The notes below the pieces were generated by a model. It had not been told where the DNA came from. It made no database searches and saw only the letters and a list, made by a program, of their open reading frames with translations. Below are positions 52,765 through 64,000 of a DNA stretch of 64,000 bases, piece after piece; the stretch's first letter is position 1; each line of letters begins with the position of its first letter. Source of the DNA: Spirosomataceae bacterium TFI 002 (GTDB lineage: Bacteria; Bacteroidota; Bacteroidia; Cytophagales; Spirosomataceae). The stretch lies in contig LT907983.1 in assembly GCA_900230115.1 (NCBI GenBank), positions 2,790,001-2,854,000 of the forward strand, read 5' to 3'. The translations under genes and the position numbers were made by a program.

Positions 52765-55700
52765 ATGAATTCCTTGCAAAATACTGTTAAAGAAAGAATA
52801 GCTGATTGTAAACAAAAAAAGGAAAATATACTTAACCTTTCTGGTTTAGAAATATCTTCAATTCCTCAAGAGATAAGAGAGTTTGATTGGATTGTTTCAC
52901 TTGATTTCTCTGAAAATCAGCTTACGAAAATTGAAGGCTTGGAGTCTTTGGTGAATTTGGTTGAACTTAATCTAGGGGGAAATCAGCTTACGAAAATCGA
53001 AGGCTTGGATTCTTTGGTTAATTTGGTTGAACTTAATCTAGGGGAAAATCAGCTTACGAAAATTGAAGGCTTGGAGTCTTTGGTGAATTTGGTTGTACTT
53101 AGTCTAAGGGGAAATCGGCTTAAGAAAATCGAAGGCTTGGATTCTTTGGTTAATTTGGTTGAACTTAGTTTAGGGGGAAATCTGCTTACGAAAATCGAAG
53201 GCTTGGAATCTTTGGTGAATTTGGATGAACTTAGTTTAGGGGGAAATCTGCTTACGAAAATCGAAGGCTTGGAGTCTTTGGTGAATTTGGTTGAACTTAA
53301 TCTTTGGGGAAATCAGCTTACGAAAATCGAAGGCTTGGAATCTTTGGTGAATTTGGTTGAACTTAATCTTTGGGGAAATCAGCTTAAGAAAATCGAAAGC
53401 TTGGATTCTTTGGTTAATTTGGTTGTACTTCATCTAGGGGGAAATCAGCTTACGAAAATCGAAGGCTTGGATTCTTTGGTGAATTTGGTTGAACTTAGTC
53501 TAGGGGGAAATCGGCTTACGAAAATCGAAGGCTTGGATTCTTTGGTTAATTTGGTTGAACTTAGTTTAGGGGGAAATCAGCTTACGAAAATCGAAGGCTT
53601 GGAATCTTTGGTGAATTTGGGGGAACTTTATCTTTGGAGAAATCAGCTTACGAAAATCGAAGGCTTGGAGTCTTTAGTTAACTTGGTTGAACTTAGTCTT
53701 GGGGAGAATCAACTTACGAAAATCGAAGGCTTGGATTCTTTGGTGAATTTGGGTAAACTTGATTTTTGGGGAAATCAGCTTACGAAAATCGAAGGCTTGG
53801 ATTCTTTGGTTAATTTGGGGGAACTCAATCTTTCGGGAAATCAAATTTCTAAGATTGAAGAGATACCATTTGATAAATTGGGACGTATTTATTTATCAGA
53901 TAACCCAATCCAAGAGTTACCGAAAGACGCCCTAAATAACCTAGAGGCTTTAAAGGGATACCTTAAAAGTCAAAAAGGTGAATTGGTATCAAATAAGTAT
54001 TTAAAAGTAAATATTATCGGAGAAGGGAGAATTGGTAAAACACAGCTTTTTCATTTTCTAAATAAGAAAGATTATGTGCCTAATGATTCTGAATCTCATG
54101 GAACGAGTACGGCTATGTACAAAATCCCAAAGAAGGATTCCTATGCTCAAGTTTGGGATTTTGGGGGGCAATCTTATCACCATGGCTTCCATCAAGTATT
54201 TATAAGACCTAATAACTTTAATGTAGTGCTCTGGTGTAACAATGATGAAAAGGAACCTGATTATGCTTACTGGCTCGGTGCTGGACGTAATTTTTCTTTA
54301 AAGGGGCCTTTGTTATTAGTTCAAAATGTGTGGTCAGACTCAGATGATTTAGATATCGACTTTACACCTCACAAAGTTATATATCCAGAGAGTACAAAGT
54401 TGGAAAAGTTTGGCGTCGGATTAGATGAGACGTTTTCCATTAATGTCAAGGCTTTGCATTCAAAAAGCTTAAATTGGAAGCATAAACATGACTATTTTCT
54501 GGATAGGTTTCATGAAGAAATTCTAAACTACCTTTCTAATGTTGAAACCTTTAATCGTATCCCAAGAGAGTGGTTGTCTATTAAGAAAAAAGTAGATTCG
54601 GAATTAGTAGAGGGCCTTGTTTATAAACAAAAAGAAGACTTTAAGAATGAATATGCCAGTAAGTTAGATAAATCGAGTTTTGAAACCTTACTATACTACC
54701 TCGAATTTACAGGTAGTATTCTCTATTTTCAAGACAACTGGGCATTGAAAGATTATATTTTTATTAATCCGCCTAAAGTTGCAGATTGGATTTATCAAGA
54801 AATACTGGATAAAGAGTTTAAGGAAACTGCGAATGGAGTTTTGAATTTCAAGAAATTAATAATCCAAATCGGTGAAGAAAAGGCTAGCATTTTTAGAGAA
54901 ATTGTGGAAAGCTTTCATTTGCTTTTTGAAGAAAAGGGGGATGAAGGAAACTTGGTAGTCCCTCAATTTTTACCAGAGAATAATAATTCATTTAAGCACT
55001 ATCTTCTTGATCTCTTACCTGCTTCTTTTTCTCTAAAGTTTACTGATTTTATAAGTGAAGGAAGAATTTTCCAGTTTATATCTGAATACGGTGAGTATGC
55101 TTTGGATAAAAGTTCTTATTGGAAGTATGGCATTATTTTTACTAAATCAGGTATCAAATCTTTGGTACATTATGATTCATTGACCAGAACTATTTTTATC
55201 CATATTGAGGAGAAAAAAGGAAGGAATAAAATTGCAGAAGAGATTTTTGACTTCTTTGTAGTTAAGGAAGAAAAGAATGAAGATTCAGGGAAAAGGATTT
55301 CATCAATTGCTCGGGAATTAGGCTTGTCAATTAAGGAAATCTTCGATTTTTTGATTAAGTCAGGCTACAAGAAAAAGGTCAATCTAAATAGTCGGTTTCC
55401 TATCGAACTAGAAGAAGAAATTTATTTATCCTTTAATAGGAGTGTTACCAAAAATAGTAAAGATGCGGTATTTTCTATTCCAACATACGATAAGGGTTAT
55501 AGAGACTTTATACGAAATTTAGGAGATCAATTTCCTAAAGAAAAGAAGGAGATTGAATTGGATAATATTATTGAAGGCGTACAGCTTTCAACGAATGGTG
55601 GTAAACATTTTTTTGATATTAAAAAAACCATTAAGCAAAATACTGAGAATTTAAATGTCGGCATTTGTATCCAGACTAATAAAACTGTTAAACTTGATTA

Positions 55701-56286
55701 TTTAGCTATAACTCTATTAGGCATGATTAACCATAAGTTACCGAAAGTATTTATTTCTTATTCACGCAAAGATTTGGAGTTTAAAGATGAATTAAAATCT
55801 CATTTGTCTATTTTGGAAAGGTATGATTTACTTAAGTCGTGGTCTTGTGATGAAATCCGTGCTGGAAAGTGGGACAAGCAAATACAAACAGAGCTTGAAG
55901 AGGCTGATATTATAGTTTACATGGTTTCGCATAATTTCATGTCTTCAGAGTATATCATGGAAAAGGAAGTAAAGAAGGGTATTATGCTAGCCGAAGAAAA
56001 CCCAAACAAGAAAATTATGTGTGTTTTGGTGAGGGAATGTATGTGGACTGCTTGGGACACTTTAGAAAAGAAGTATCAAGAAATTGCTGGCGATAAGGAG
56101 ATATTTTCTGATAGTATGAATTTAAGTGCATTCCAGTTCTTACCCTATCATCAATATAAAAACAGTGAGGGCAAAGCAACTAGAGAAGAAATTGTATCGC
56201 TAGAGCAATGGGGACGAAACCACTATGAAATGCCAAATGTTGCTTTTAAACAAATAGCTAGTAAAATTTTGCAAGAGCTTAAATGA
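52765..56286 (+). CDS. Roco protein: LRR - Roc GTPase - COR - TIR
   Basis: A 1173-residue cytoplasmic multidomain protein. Residues 51-358 are fourteen near-identical 22-residue LRRs (SDS22-like, consensus NQLTKIEGLxSLVNLVELxLGG) and two degenerate ones follow. Roc GTPase: P-loop GEGRIGKT (419-426), DFGGQ switch II. COR follows (REWLSIKKKVDSEL..., ETLLYYLEFTGSILYF). Around 838-888 is a segment resembling the IF2 N-terminal module (KRISSIARELGLSIKEIFDFLIKSGYKKKV). The last 180 residues (from 993) are a TIR domain, PKVFISYSRKDLEFKDELKSHL, with a candidate catalytic Glu in MSSEYIMEKEV. A TIR NADase or scaffold switched by a GTPase fits an immune-type sensor. This function is inferred. Confidence 0.9.
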   Translation: MNSLQNTVKERIADCKQKKENILNLSGLEISSIPQEIREFDWIVSLDFSENQLTKIEGLESLVNLVELNLGGNQLTKIEGLDSLVNLVELNLGENQLTKIEGLESLVNLVVLSLRGNRLKKIEGLDSLVNLVELSLGGNLLTKIEGLESLVNLDELSLGGNLLTKIEGLESLVNLVELNLWGNQLTKIEGLESLVNLVELNLWGNQLKKIESLDSLVNLVVLHLGGNQLTKIEGLDSLVNLVELSLGGNRLTKIEGLDSLVNLVELSLGGNQLTKIEGLESLVNLGELYLWRNQLTKIEGLESLVNLVELSLGENQLTKIEGLDSLVNLGKLDFWGNQLTKIEGLDSLVNLGELNLSGNQISKIEEIPFDKLGRIYLSDNPIQELPKDALNNLEALKGYLKSQKGELVSNKYLKVNIIGEGRIGKTQLFHFLNKKDYVPNDSESHGTSTAMYKIPKKDSYAQVWDFGGQSYHHGFHQVFIRPNNFNVVLWCNNDEKEPDYAYWLGAGRNFSLKGPLLLVQNVWSDSDDLDIDFTPHKVIYPESTKLEKFGVGLDETFSINVKALHSKSLNWKHKHDYFLDRFHEEILNYLSNVETFNRIPREWLSIKKKVDSELVEGLVYKQKEDFKNEYASKLDKSSFETLLYYLEFTGSILYFQDNWALKDYIFINPPKVADWIYQEILDKEFKETANGVLNFKKLIIQIGEEKASIFREIVESFHLLFEEKGDEGNLVVPQFLPENNNSFKHYLLDLLPASFSLKFTDFISEGRIFQFISEYGEYALDKSSYWKYGIIFTKSGIKSLVHYDSLTRTIFIHIEEKKGRNKIAEEIFDFFVVKEEKNEDSGKRISSIARELGLSIKEIFDFLIKSGYKKKVNLNSRFPIELEEEIYLSFNRSVTKNSKDAVFSIPTYDKGYRDFIRNLGDQFPKEKKEIELDNIIEGVQLSTNGGKHFFDIKKTIKQNTENLNVGICIQTNKTVKLDYLAITLLGMINHKLPKVFISYSRKDLEFKDELKSHLSILERYDLLKSWSCDEIRAGKWDKQIQTELEEADIIVYMVSHNFMSSEYIMEKEVKKGIMLAEENPNKKIMCVLVRECMWTAWDTLEKKYQEIAGDKEIFSDSMNLSAFQFLPYHQYKNSEGKATREEIVSLEQWGRNHYEMPNVAFKQIASKILQELK
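52915..53838 (+). repeat. Fourteen near-identical 66-bp LRR units
   Basis: Tandem 66-bp units with variation mostly at a few codons: Glu/Asp in GLxSL, and the exposed residues before and after the LVNL segment. DNA identity between units is so high that copy number can change by recombination. The variable positions cluster on one face of the LRR. Confidence 0.97.
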
Positions 56287-56678
56287 TATATTAACTGGCA
56301 TAGAGAAATCTAATACGTTTGTTGCTTTGGTTAAAAAAAACAGTAAAATCAGTCCAACCAGTTCTGCGAAGGCTGTGCCTTCGCATGAGTGTTAATCAGT
56401 CTCTGGCTGATAATCGAAGAGTCATCTTACAATGTGCAATACAGTAATTTTTTCTATTCGGTTAATTAATAGAATTGCATTTTAAGGGCCAGAGACCTTA
56501 TATCACCACCAAAGCTAAAAGCTTGGGAGGGTATGTAACTATTTGATATTATAGCACTTATGTTAATTCCTCAACACTAAATTCAGAGTGGAAAAATCAC
56601 GCTAAAATTAATTTGATGGCGGAGTGTTGTAATATGCTATTTTAGATTCAACTTCGCAGCCAAATTTAATCATGAGTA
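56287..56678. other. Gene-free gap with hairpin repeat
   Basis: This 392-bp stretch between the Roco gene and the symporter contains no plausible ORF. A perfect hairpin (TGCGAAGGC-TGT-GCCTTCGCA, 56365-56385) is followed by a second small one (ATCAG/CTGAT near 56395-56411). It is REP-like in style. No T-tract follows, so it is not a standard terminator. Confidence 0.6.
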
Positions 56679-58064
56679 ATGTTGCAATCCCAAAAGAATG
56701 TCATTGTTTTTGTGGCAATTACATTTACAATCACCTCTATATTTAATGTTTTACAAGGTTTAAATTATATCGAATTCCCAGAGATTGTTCCCACATTAAC
56801 TCGATGGTTATTTTTACTTGCCGTCATTTTTTATGGTTTACAAAAAAAGTCTTTGACTGCTTGGATTCTGATAAGTATGCTCATTGGAGCTGAAATAGGT
56901 AACGACTTTCCAGCTTTCGCAGTTGAGTTAAAAGTTGTGAGTAAAATTTTTATCAAACTCATCAAAACAATTATCGGGCCTTTGCTTTTTGCCACACTTG
57001 TAGCAGGTATAGCTGGGCATTCTGACTTAAAGCAGGTAGGAAGAATGGGCTGGAAATCTCTTCTTTACTTTGAAGTGGTTACCACTTTTGCCCTATTCAT
57101 TGGTTTGTTTTTTGCCAACTGGCTGCAACCAGGTGCAGGGATTATGCAAATGCCCGGCACATCGGAAGAAATTCCACAAGCCGAAGCACAAACATGGCAA
57201 GAGGTTTTGCTGCATGTATTTCCAGAAAACATTGCGAAATCTATCGCCGAAGGCTCCACACTTCAAATAGTGATATTCTCCATACTATTTGGTATTTCTT
57301 TAGCAATGCTAGAACAGCAAAAAAGGGCGAAGATGGTAGCTGGGATTGAATTACTGTCGGAGGTAATGTTTAAATTCACTAACATCGTAATGTATTTTGC
57401 ACCCTTTGCTGTAGGTGCGGCAATTGCTGTTACGGTTGGTCATATGGGTTTTGAAGTTTTAAAGAACTTAGCGATGCTCTTGATGTCCCTTTATTTGGCA
57501 TTAATTGCTTTCGTTTTGATCGTTTTGGTGCCTGTTATGCTTTTGATAAAAGTACCTATTATAAATTTCTTAAAAACAGTTTCTGAGCCCCTATCTATTG
57601 CTTTTGCTACAACCAGCTCAGAATCGGCCTTACCGAAGGCAATGGAACAAATGGTGAAATTTGGAGTTCCCAGGCATATTGTTTCTTTTGTGATGCCCAC
57701 CGGTTACAGCTTTAACCTCGATGGTTCTACTCTTTACCTCTCGCTTGCAGCTATTTTTGTGGCACAAGCTGCTAATGTAACATTCCCTATTGAGCAACAA
57801 TTACTAATGGTTTTCACATTAATGCTCACAAGCAAAGGCGTTGCTGGCGTTCCTCGAGCAACATTGGTAATTCTTTTGGGAACTTTAGCCTCGTTCGGAT
57901 TACCCGAATGGCCAGTACTCCTAATCATCGGAATTGATGAACTCATGGACATGGCTCGTACCTCTGTTAATGTGTTTGGAAATTGCTTAGCGACAACTGT
58001 TATCGCAAGATGGGAAGGAGAATTAGATGACGAAAAGATGAATGCCGAGGTAGTTTTAGATTAA
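56679..58064 (+). CDS. Dicarboxylate/amino-acid:cation symporter (DAACS family)
   Basis: A 461-residue inner-membrane secondary transporter with about eight to ten membrane segments. It has the DctA/GltP signature regions: TTSSESALPKAM (re-entrant hairpin 1), MPTGYSFNLDGSTLYLSLAAIFVAQA (TM7), TSKGVAGVPRATLV (hairpin 2) and MDMARTSVNVFGNCLATTVIARWEG (TM8). It imports a C4-dicarboxylate or acidic amino acid with Na+ or H+. It has an unusually long N terminus with two extra hydrophobic segments (about 8-65) before the canonical TM1. Monocistronic as far as can be seen. Confidence 0.9.
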   Translation: MLQSQKNVIVFVAITFTITSIFNVLQGLNYIEFPEIVPTLTRWLFLLAVIFYGLQKKSLTAWILISMLIGAEIGNDFPAFAVELKVVSKIFIKLIKTIIGPLLFATLVAGIAGHSDLKQVGRMGWKSLLYFEVVTTFALFIGLFFANWLQPGAGIMQMPGTSEEIPQAEAQTWQEVLLHVFPENIAKSIAEGSTLQIVIFSILFGISLAMLEQQKRAKMVAGIELLSEVMFKFTNIVMYFAPFAVGAAIAVTVGHMGFEVLKNLAMLLMSLYLALIAFVLIVLVPVMLLIKVPIINFLKTVSEPLSIAFATTSSESALPKAMEQMVKFGVPRHIVSFVMPTGYSFNLDGSTLYLSLAAIFVAQAANVTFPIEQQLLMVFTLMLTSKGVAGVPRATLVILLGTLASFGLPEWPVLLIIGIDELMDMARTSVNVFGNCLATTVIARWEGELDDEKMNAEVVLD

Positions 58065-58397
58065 TATTTACAGAAATATTATTCAAATTTGGCTACTCCA
58101 GAAAGCTCTCCTATACAACAGGCTGAAAGGTCAATGGTAATGCTGGCATGAAATGGAAATTCCTAATGCGATCAGGATGTCTAGAATTGGTTAACATTCG
58201 GATTTGTTTAAGTGCGTGCTTTTGGCTTTTAACTCCTTTAACCGAGATGGCCATTTGCTTCGACGGCTAACCTTGTTAGATTTCATGTGGGGAAAAGCAA
58301 ATACTTTGCGTCTCCATGACATATCGGTAAAAGAAAACCCGTGAAAATCTGTTTCATCTGTTAAATCCGTTTTCCCATTGTAGGGGATATGGCGAGT
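58065..58397. other. Gene-free gap with repeat-like text
   Basis: 333 bp between the symporter and the FadH-like gene with no convincing ORF. At about 58346-58375 a run of ATCTGTTTCATCTGTTAAAT followed by CCGTTTTC has the quasi-tandem style of interspersed repeats. No clear terminator seen. Confidence 0.5.
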
Positions 58398-60798
<2,401 letters not shown>

Positions 60799-63435
60799 CT
60801 ATTTTTTCCCTTGCAAGAAAGTCACAAGTGAAGCTAACTCCTCATATGAAAGTGAATTTGCCAAGCCTGCTGGCATCATTGAGTTTTCCATTTCTTTACG
60901 GTTTTTGATATTCTTCTTGGCAAGCTTAGTTGCGTTACCCGCAATATCTCTAATCGTAAGTTCGTCGGCAGATTCTGCAGTTATAAAACCCATGTAAGAG
61001 CCCCCATCTTTAGTTTCAATCATGAAAGAAGCAAAACCTTGAGAGATAGAGGCGTTGGGTTTTAGAATAGACTCAACAATTTGATCTCTATTCATAATAG
61101 AACCAATTTGACCCATAAACGGTCCTTTCATTACTTGTCCTTTTTCTATGCTATGGCAGGCTATACATCCTTGGCTAGTAAATAAAGCTTTCCCTTTTGA
61201 GGCGTCGCCTTTTACCTCTCCCATTGCAAGTATAACATCTTCTATAGACGCCTCTCCTACTTGACCTTTCTTGTTTTTAATGGCATTAAAATCTACCTTA
61301 TTCACTACCTCTTCTACTTCTTCCACCACGGCAGTTCCTAATTCCTCAATGCCCATTCTATTACGGTCGTTTAACCAAGCAAAGTAATCAGCTTTTTCAG
61401 CACCAGCAGCTTCCATTTCTTTCAGTAAGAAAGCTTTAATGGCATCAGAACCTTCCCAAGTAATTCCTTTATAATATGGACCGTGCGTATCTGGTCTAGT
61501 ACTCCACCACCAGCTTCCGTCATAAGGAGCTTCTTTTGTATAAATTCTAGCAAGTGTACTAAGTACCTCATCTTTATCTTCCGCATCATCATAAGCAGCT
61601 ATCAGCCCATCTACTGCCTTAGTATCATGCATATATCTTAAAGTCCAAAGAGCTAACTTAGGATTATCATCTATAGCATCAATAGTTTCATCAACAGCAT
61701 TAAGTGCTATTAAAGAGCGTACCGCCAAATGTGGCAACACAATCGCAGCGTTAGGTGTAGCATGTGGGCCCTCTGTTCCTGTTTCAGGAATTTTGGCCGA
61801 TGCTGGTACCTGAATTTCTAATAAAGCATCCGCAGCTTCTTTATTTCCTAGTCTACCTAAAGCAATAATAGCCGTAGCCTGCACACGCGGATTTGCATCT
61901 TGCACCGCAGCTATAAACGGTTTGACTGGCACAGCATCTAAGCAAGTTTTTCTATCTGCCAAAGCACGTAGAGCAAACTCACGCATTTTATCCTCCTCGC
62001 TAATTTTAAGCAACTCTGCTACGCCATCAGCACAAGCTATTTGTGCATAGGTATACACTCCCGCTACGCGAACTTGCAATGGCAATATATTATCCGTAGC
62101 TACTTTTAAGGCAGCAGCAGCAGCTTCTTCCGCTGGTCTTTTTAATAATTCCTGCTGAGCATGAAAACGTGTTACTGAGTTTCCTGCTTTTAATAAGTCT
62201 CCTAACGCCTCTACTGAAGCTGCTTTTAAATCTGGGAAGGCTTCGTAAGTCCAATCTTTAGGAACTACTTTCACCACATATCCTTTATCAGGATTTCCTT
62301 TATAACCAGCTCCGTCCCATGCTGCTAAAAACATTCTTCCAGAACCATCCACATCCACATCAGAAATTTGAGCTAGTTCTATAAACTCTTCGTCAGCCTG
62401 AGTAAAAGTTGGGCCATCCATAGTGACTCTATGAATGTAAAGCTGGCTTTTACCCCAGTCTGCCATCATTGGCACGTGATTATAGGCTACTGGCCATCTA
62501 TCATCGTCCATAAAATAGCTACCCGTACCAGACCCACCACCTAAATCTTTAAGGGCTGGAATAATCTCGTCGGTAAAGTTTTTGAATAAAGTTGGGTACC
62601 CCAATTCGGCACTTTGTTGATAATGAATAAAACGGATGTTCCAACCTCCGCCATCATTTGTGTTTCCACGTGTATAAATATTCATAAACGGGTCAATAGC
62701 CACATCATAAATATTACGCGTTCCATGAGCATAAACCTCCATTTCTGTTCCGTCAGGTCTTACACGCACGATTCCTCCACCTAACATGGTCATTTTTTTA
62801 CCAGAAGCATCTTCTGCCTCATGGAAGCCAAAGTCTCCTACAGCAATATAAATCCAACCGTCAATCCCCATACGGATACCGTTGGTTGCGTGGTCTGTTC
62901 CTCTACTTCTTAAAGAAGCCGGAGAACAAATATTTTTTATCAATGGCTTAGAAGCACCATCGGCTACACCATCTTGATCTTTATCTTCAAAAACCACCAA
63001 GTCCATTCTTGCTGCTTCTCCAGTGGCTTCGTCAAACACAGTATGTAAAACAAAAACCTCATCACCCACGGCCATAATACCTCTTGGATTATCTGCTTTC
63101 GCAAATTCTATGTGCTGCTCGTAAGTGCCGTCATTGTCGGCATCAATCAGTTTTACGATACTTCCTTTCCCTGGCTCTTTTCCTAAAGAACCCATCATAT
63201 CTACACCCACGAAAACTTCACCAGTAGGCAACACAGCCAAACAAGCAGGACTAGGAACCACATCAGGACCAGCTATATTTTCCATAACTAAAGCCGTGCT
63301 ATCGGGCTCAAAAGTAGTGGCGTCAAAACTGGCAGGAGTAAAATATGCTGTTAATTCTTCTATATCAACAGTTTGATTTTTAGAACAGGAGAACAAAGCC
63401 AAAAGGCTAAAGAGGGCTAAATAATTTTTTGTCAC
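60799..63435 (-). CDS. Lipoprotein dehydrogenase with HEAT repeats and cytochrome c domain (PVC-type)
   Basis: An 878-residue lipoprotein (signal MTKNYLALFSLLALFSCSK). An NHL/PQQ-like propeller (about 50-400; GEVFVGVDMMGSLGKEPGKG, TNGIRMGIDGWIYIAVGDFGF) is followed by HEAT-like helices (about 415-640) and a C-terminal cytochrome c domain with heme motif Cys757-x-x-Cys760-His761 (GCIACHS) and a candidate axial Met in ENSMMPAGL. It resembles the membrane-bound dehydrogenase/cytochrome proteins of Planctomycetes and Bacteroidota that oxidise sugars. Codons look somewhat richer in GC and Ala than in the neighbours. The substrate is unknown. Confidence 0.85.
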   Translation of the reverse strand: MTKNYLALFSLLALFSCSKNQTVDIEELTAYFTPASFDATTFEPDSTALVMENIAGPDVVPSPACLAVLPTGEVFVGVDMMGSLGKEPGKGSIVKLIDADNDGTYEQHIEFAKADNPRGIMAVGDEVFVLHTVFDEATGEAARMDLVVFEDKDQDGVADGASKPLIKNICSPASLRSRGTDHATNGIRMGIDGWIYIAVGDFGFHEAEDASGKKMTMLGGGIVRVRPDGTEMEVYAHGTRNIYDVAIDPFMNIYTRGNTNDGGGWNIRFIHYQQSAELGYPTLFKNFTDEIIPALKDLGGGSGTGSYFMDDDRWPVAYNHVPMMADWGKSQLYIHRVTMDGPTFTQADEEFIELAQISDVDVDGSGRMFLAAWDGAGYKGNPDKGYVVKVVPKDWTYEAFPDLKAASVEALGDLLKAGNSVTRFHAQQELLKRPAEEAAAAALKVATDNILPLQVRVAGVYTYAQIACADGVAELLKISEEDKMREFALRALADRKTCLDAVPVKPFIAAVQDANPRVQATAIIALGRLGNKEAADALLEIQVPASAKIPETGTEGPHATPNAAIVLPHLAVRSLIALNAVDETIDAIDDNPKLALWTLRYMHDTKAVDGLIAAYDDAEDKDEVLSTLARIYTKEAPYDGSWWWSTRPDTHGPYYKGITWEGSDAIKAFLLKEMEAAGAEKADYFAWLNDRNRMGIEELGTAVVEEVEEVVNKVDFNAIKNKKGQVGEASIEDVILAMGEVKGDASKGKALFTSQGCIACHSIEKGQVMKGPFMGQIGSIMNRDQIVESILKPNASISQGFASFMIETKDGGSYMGFITAESADELTIRDIAGNATKLAKKNIKNRKEMENSMMPAGLANSLSYEELASLVTFLQGKK

Positions 63436-63596
63436 TATAAGAGGATAAATGCTAAGCTTGAAAACAAGGCATAAATATAGAGCTTGATTTGTACTTTTTA
63501 ATGGTAAAACCCGTCAGAAAAAGATACTGAGTGGGCGTTATTTTGCAAATACTTAAGCTATAGGCCGCTACATCCAAGAATAAAGTAAGAGATAAG

Positions 63597-64000
63597 TTAT
63601 TCTTGAAACGTCATCACCCACATTCCAATATCTAAAATATCGGTAGAGAATTTGATTTCGAAAGACTTTTGGAATCCCATTTTTTCGTAAAATCTGATGG
63701 CGTTTGGTTTGTTCATGAGTACATCCAACCATATAAAGTTTTGATGGTTTTCTTTGGCAAAAGCTTTTATGAAATCAATAGTTTTAGAACCGAAGCCCTT
63801 GCCTGTGTATTCTTTAAGGAAGTAGATTTTTTCTAATTCAAGACCTGTTTCCACTCCATTGGGAAGCGTAGAGGCTATGTTGAGTTTAAAATAGCCTACA
63901 ACAGTGTTCTCTTTTTGGACAAAAAAGAAAGTAGTACCCGCCTCAGAAGATGAAGCGGATAGTTTTTCTATACTAAAGTTCTTTGTTAAATGTTCTTCTA
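63597..64000 (-). CDS. GNAT-family N-acetyltransferase, 5' part missing
   Basis: A partial acetyltransferase of 134 visible residues. The frame is open to the right edge, so the N terminus lies outside the window. The acetyl-CoA loop is in EKIYFLKEYTGKGFGSKTIDFI (Gly-Lys-Gly-x-Gly), with the preceding beta strand FFFVQKENTVVGYFKLN and the later NKPNAIRFYEKMGFQK typical of GNAT. An internal GTG is not the start. Acceptor unknown. Confidence 0.85.
   Translation of the reverse strand, partial: EEHLTKNFSIEKLSASSSEAGTTFFFVQKENTVVGYFKLNIASTLPNGVETGLELEKIYFLKEYTGKGFGSKTIDFIKAFAKENHQNFIWLDVLMNKPNAIRFYEKMGFQKSFEIKFSTDILDIGMWVMTFQE

Noticed and set aside
52915-53838. Regular 66-bp repeats that might suggest a CRISPR-like array
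   Set aside because: Units are contiguous without spacers, stay in one open frame and encode canonical LRRs.

Overview
The window is AT-rich chromosomal DNA that reads as a member of the Bacteroidota, most likely an environmental, saccharolytic Cytophagales-type bacterium. The evidence is gene content: a DUF4249/TonB-dependent receptor pair, many lipoproteins with short Bacteroidota-style lipoboxes, DUF1080 and DUF2911 proteins, a 347-residue IlvC and TAnnTTTG promoter boxes. No rRNA, tRNA, CRISPR array, prophage or complete insertion sequence was found. The genus cannot be fixed from this sequence.

Layout. 1-2.9 kb: the 3' part of selO, a TauD-like dioxygenase and a secreted BNR-type protein. 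3-9 kb: pta-ackA, a secreted DUF5060-type glycoside hydrolase and fabI. 9-17 kb: a dipeptidase, then ilvD-ilvB-ilvN-ilvC, interrupted between ilvN and ilvC by an LRR lipoprotein gene flanked by a duplicated ilvN 3' end. 17-18 kb: a small GIY-YIG nuclease gene between long direct repeats. 18-25 kb: an EF-hand protein, an AraC regulator and a divergent sugar-oxidation operon (isomerase, Gfo/Idh/MocA, a ThuA-dehydrogenase-cupredoxin fusion). 25-34 kb, minus strand: purL carrying in-frame repeat insertions, then the trp cluster trpL-trpE-DUF3052-trpG-DUF1016 nuclease-trpD, with a Trp-Trp-Trp leader peptide and an attenuator ahead of trpE. 34-42 kb is accessory: an AbiEii-type pair, a Crp-like regulator containing a hexanucleotide repeat, lipoproteins, the DUF4249/TonB receptor pair and a tandem lipoprotein family with one nonsense pseudogene. 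42-46 kb: sod, tadA, nadC, a decayed second nadC 3' end, and a LOG protein. 46-53 kb: genes pointing to 3-keto-glycoside and sugar-acid catabolism (Tat-exported Gfo/Idh/MocA, DUF1080, HpcH/HpaI aldolase, esterase, GMC dehydrogenase with its small subunit). 53-56 kb: a 1173-residue LRR-Roc-COR-TIR protein with fourteen almost identical 66-bp LRR units. 56-64 kb: a dicarboxylate symporter, a FadH-like flavoenzyme, a cytochrome c dehydrogenase and a partial GNAT gene.

Three genome-dynamics themes stand out. First, hairpin-forming interspersed repeats with a shared core of the form TCGRCTYCGCTC lie beside the GIY-YIG gene and also inside the purL reading frame, which suggests a nuclease-associated repeat family comparable in logic to REP/RAYT. 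Second, two accessory lipoprotein genes (after ilvN and after nadC) are each followed by a second copy of the preceding housekeeping gene's 3' end, which suggests a repeated mode of insertion at gene 3' ends. Third, coding tandem repeats (LRR arrays and a Thr-Asp hexanucleotide tract) look able to change in length. All mechanisms are inferred from reading this one sequence; no database search was run.
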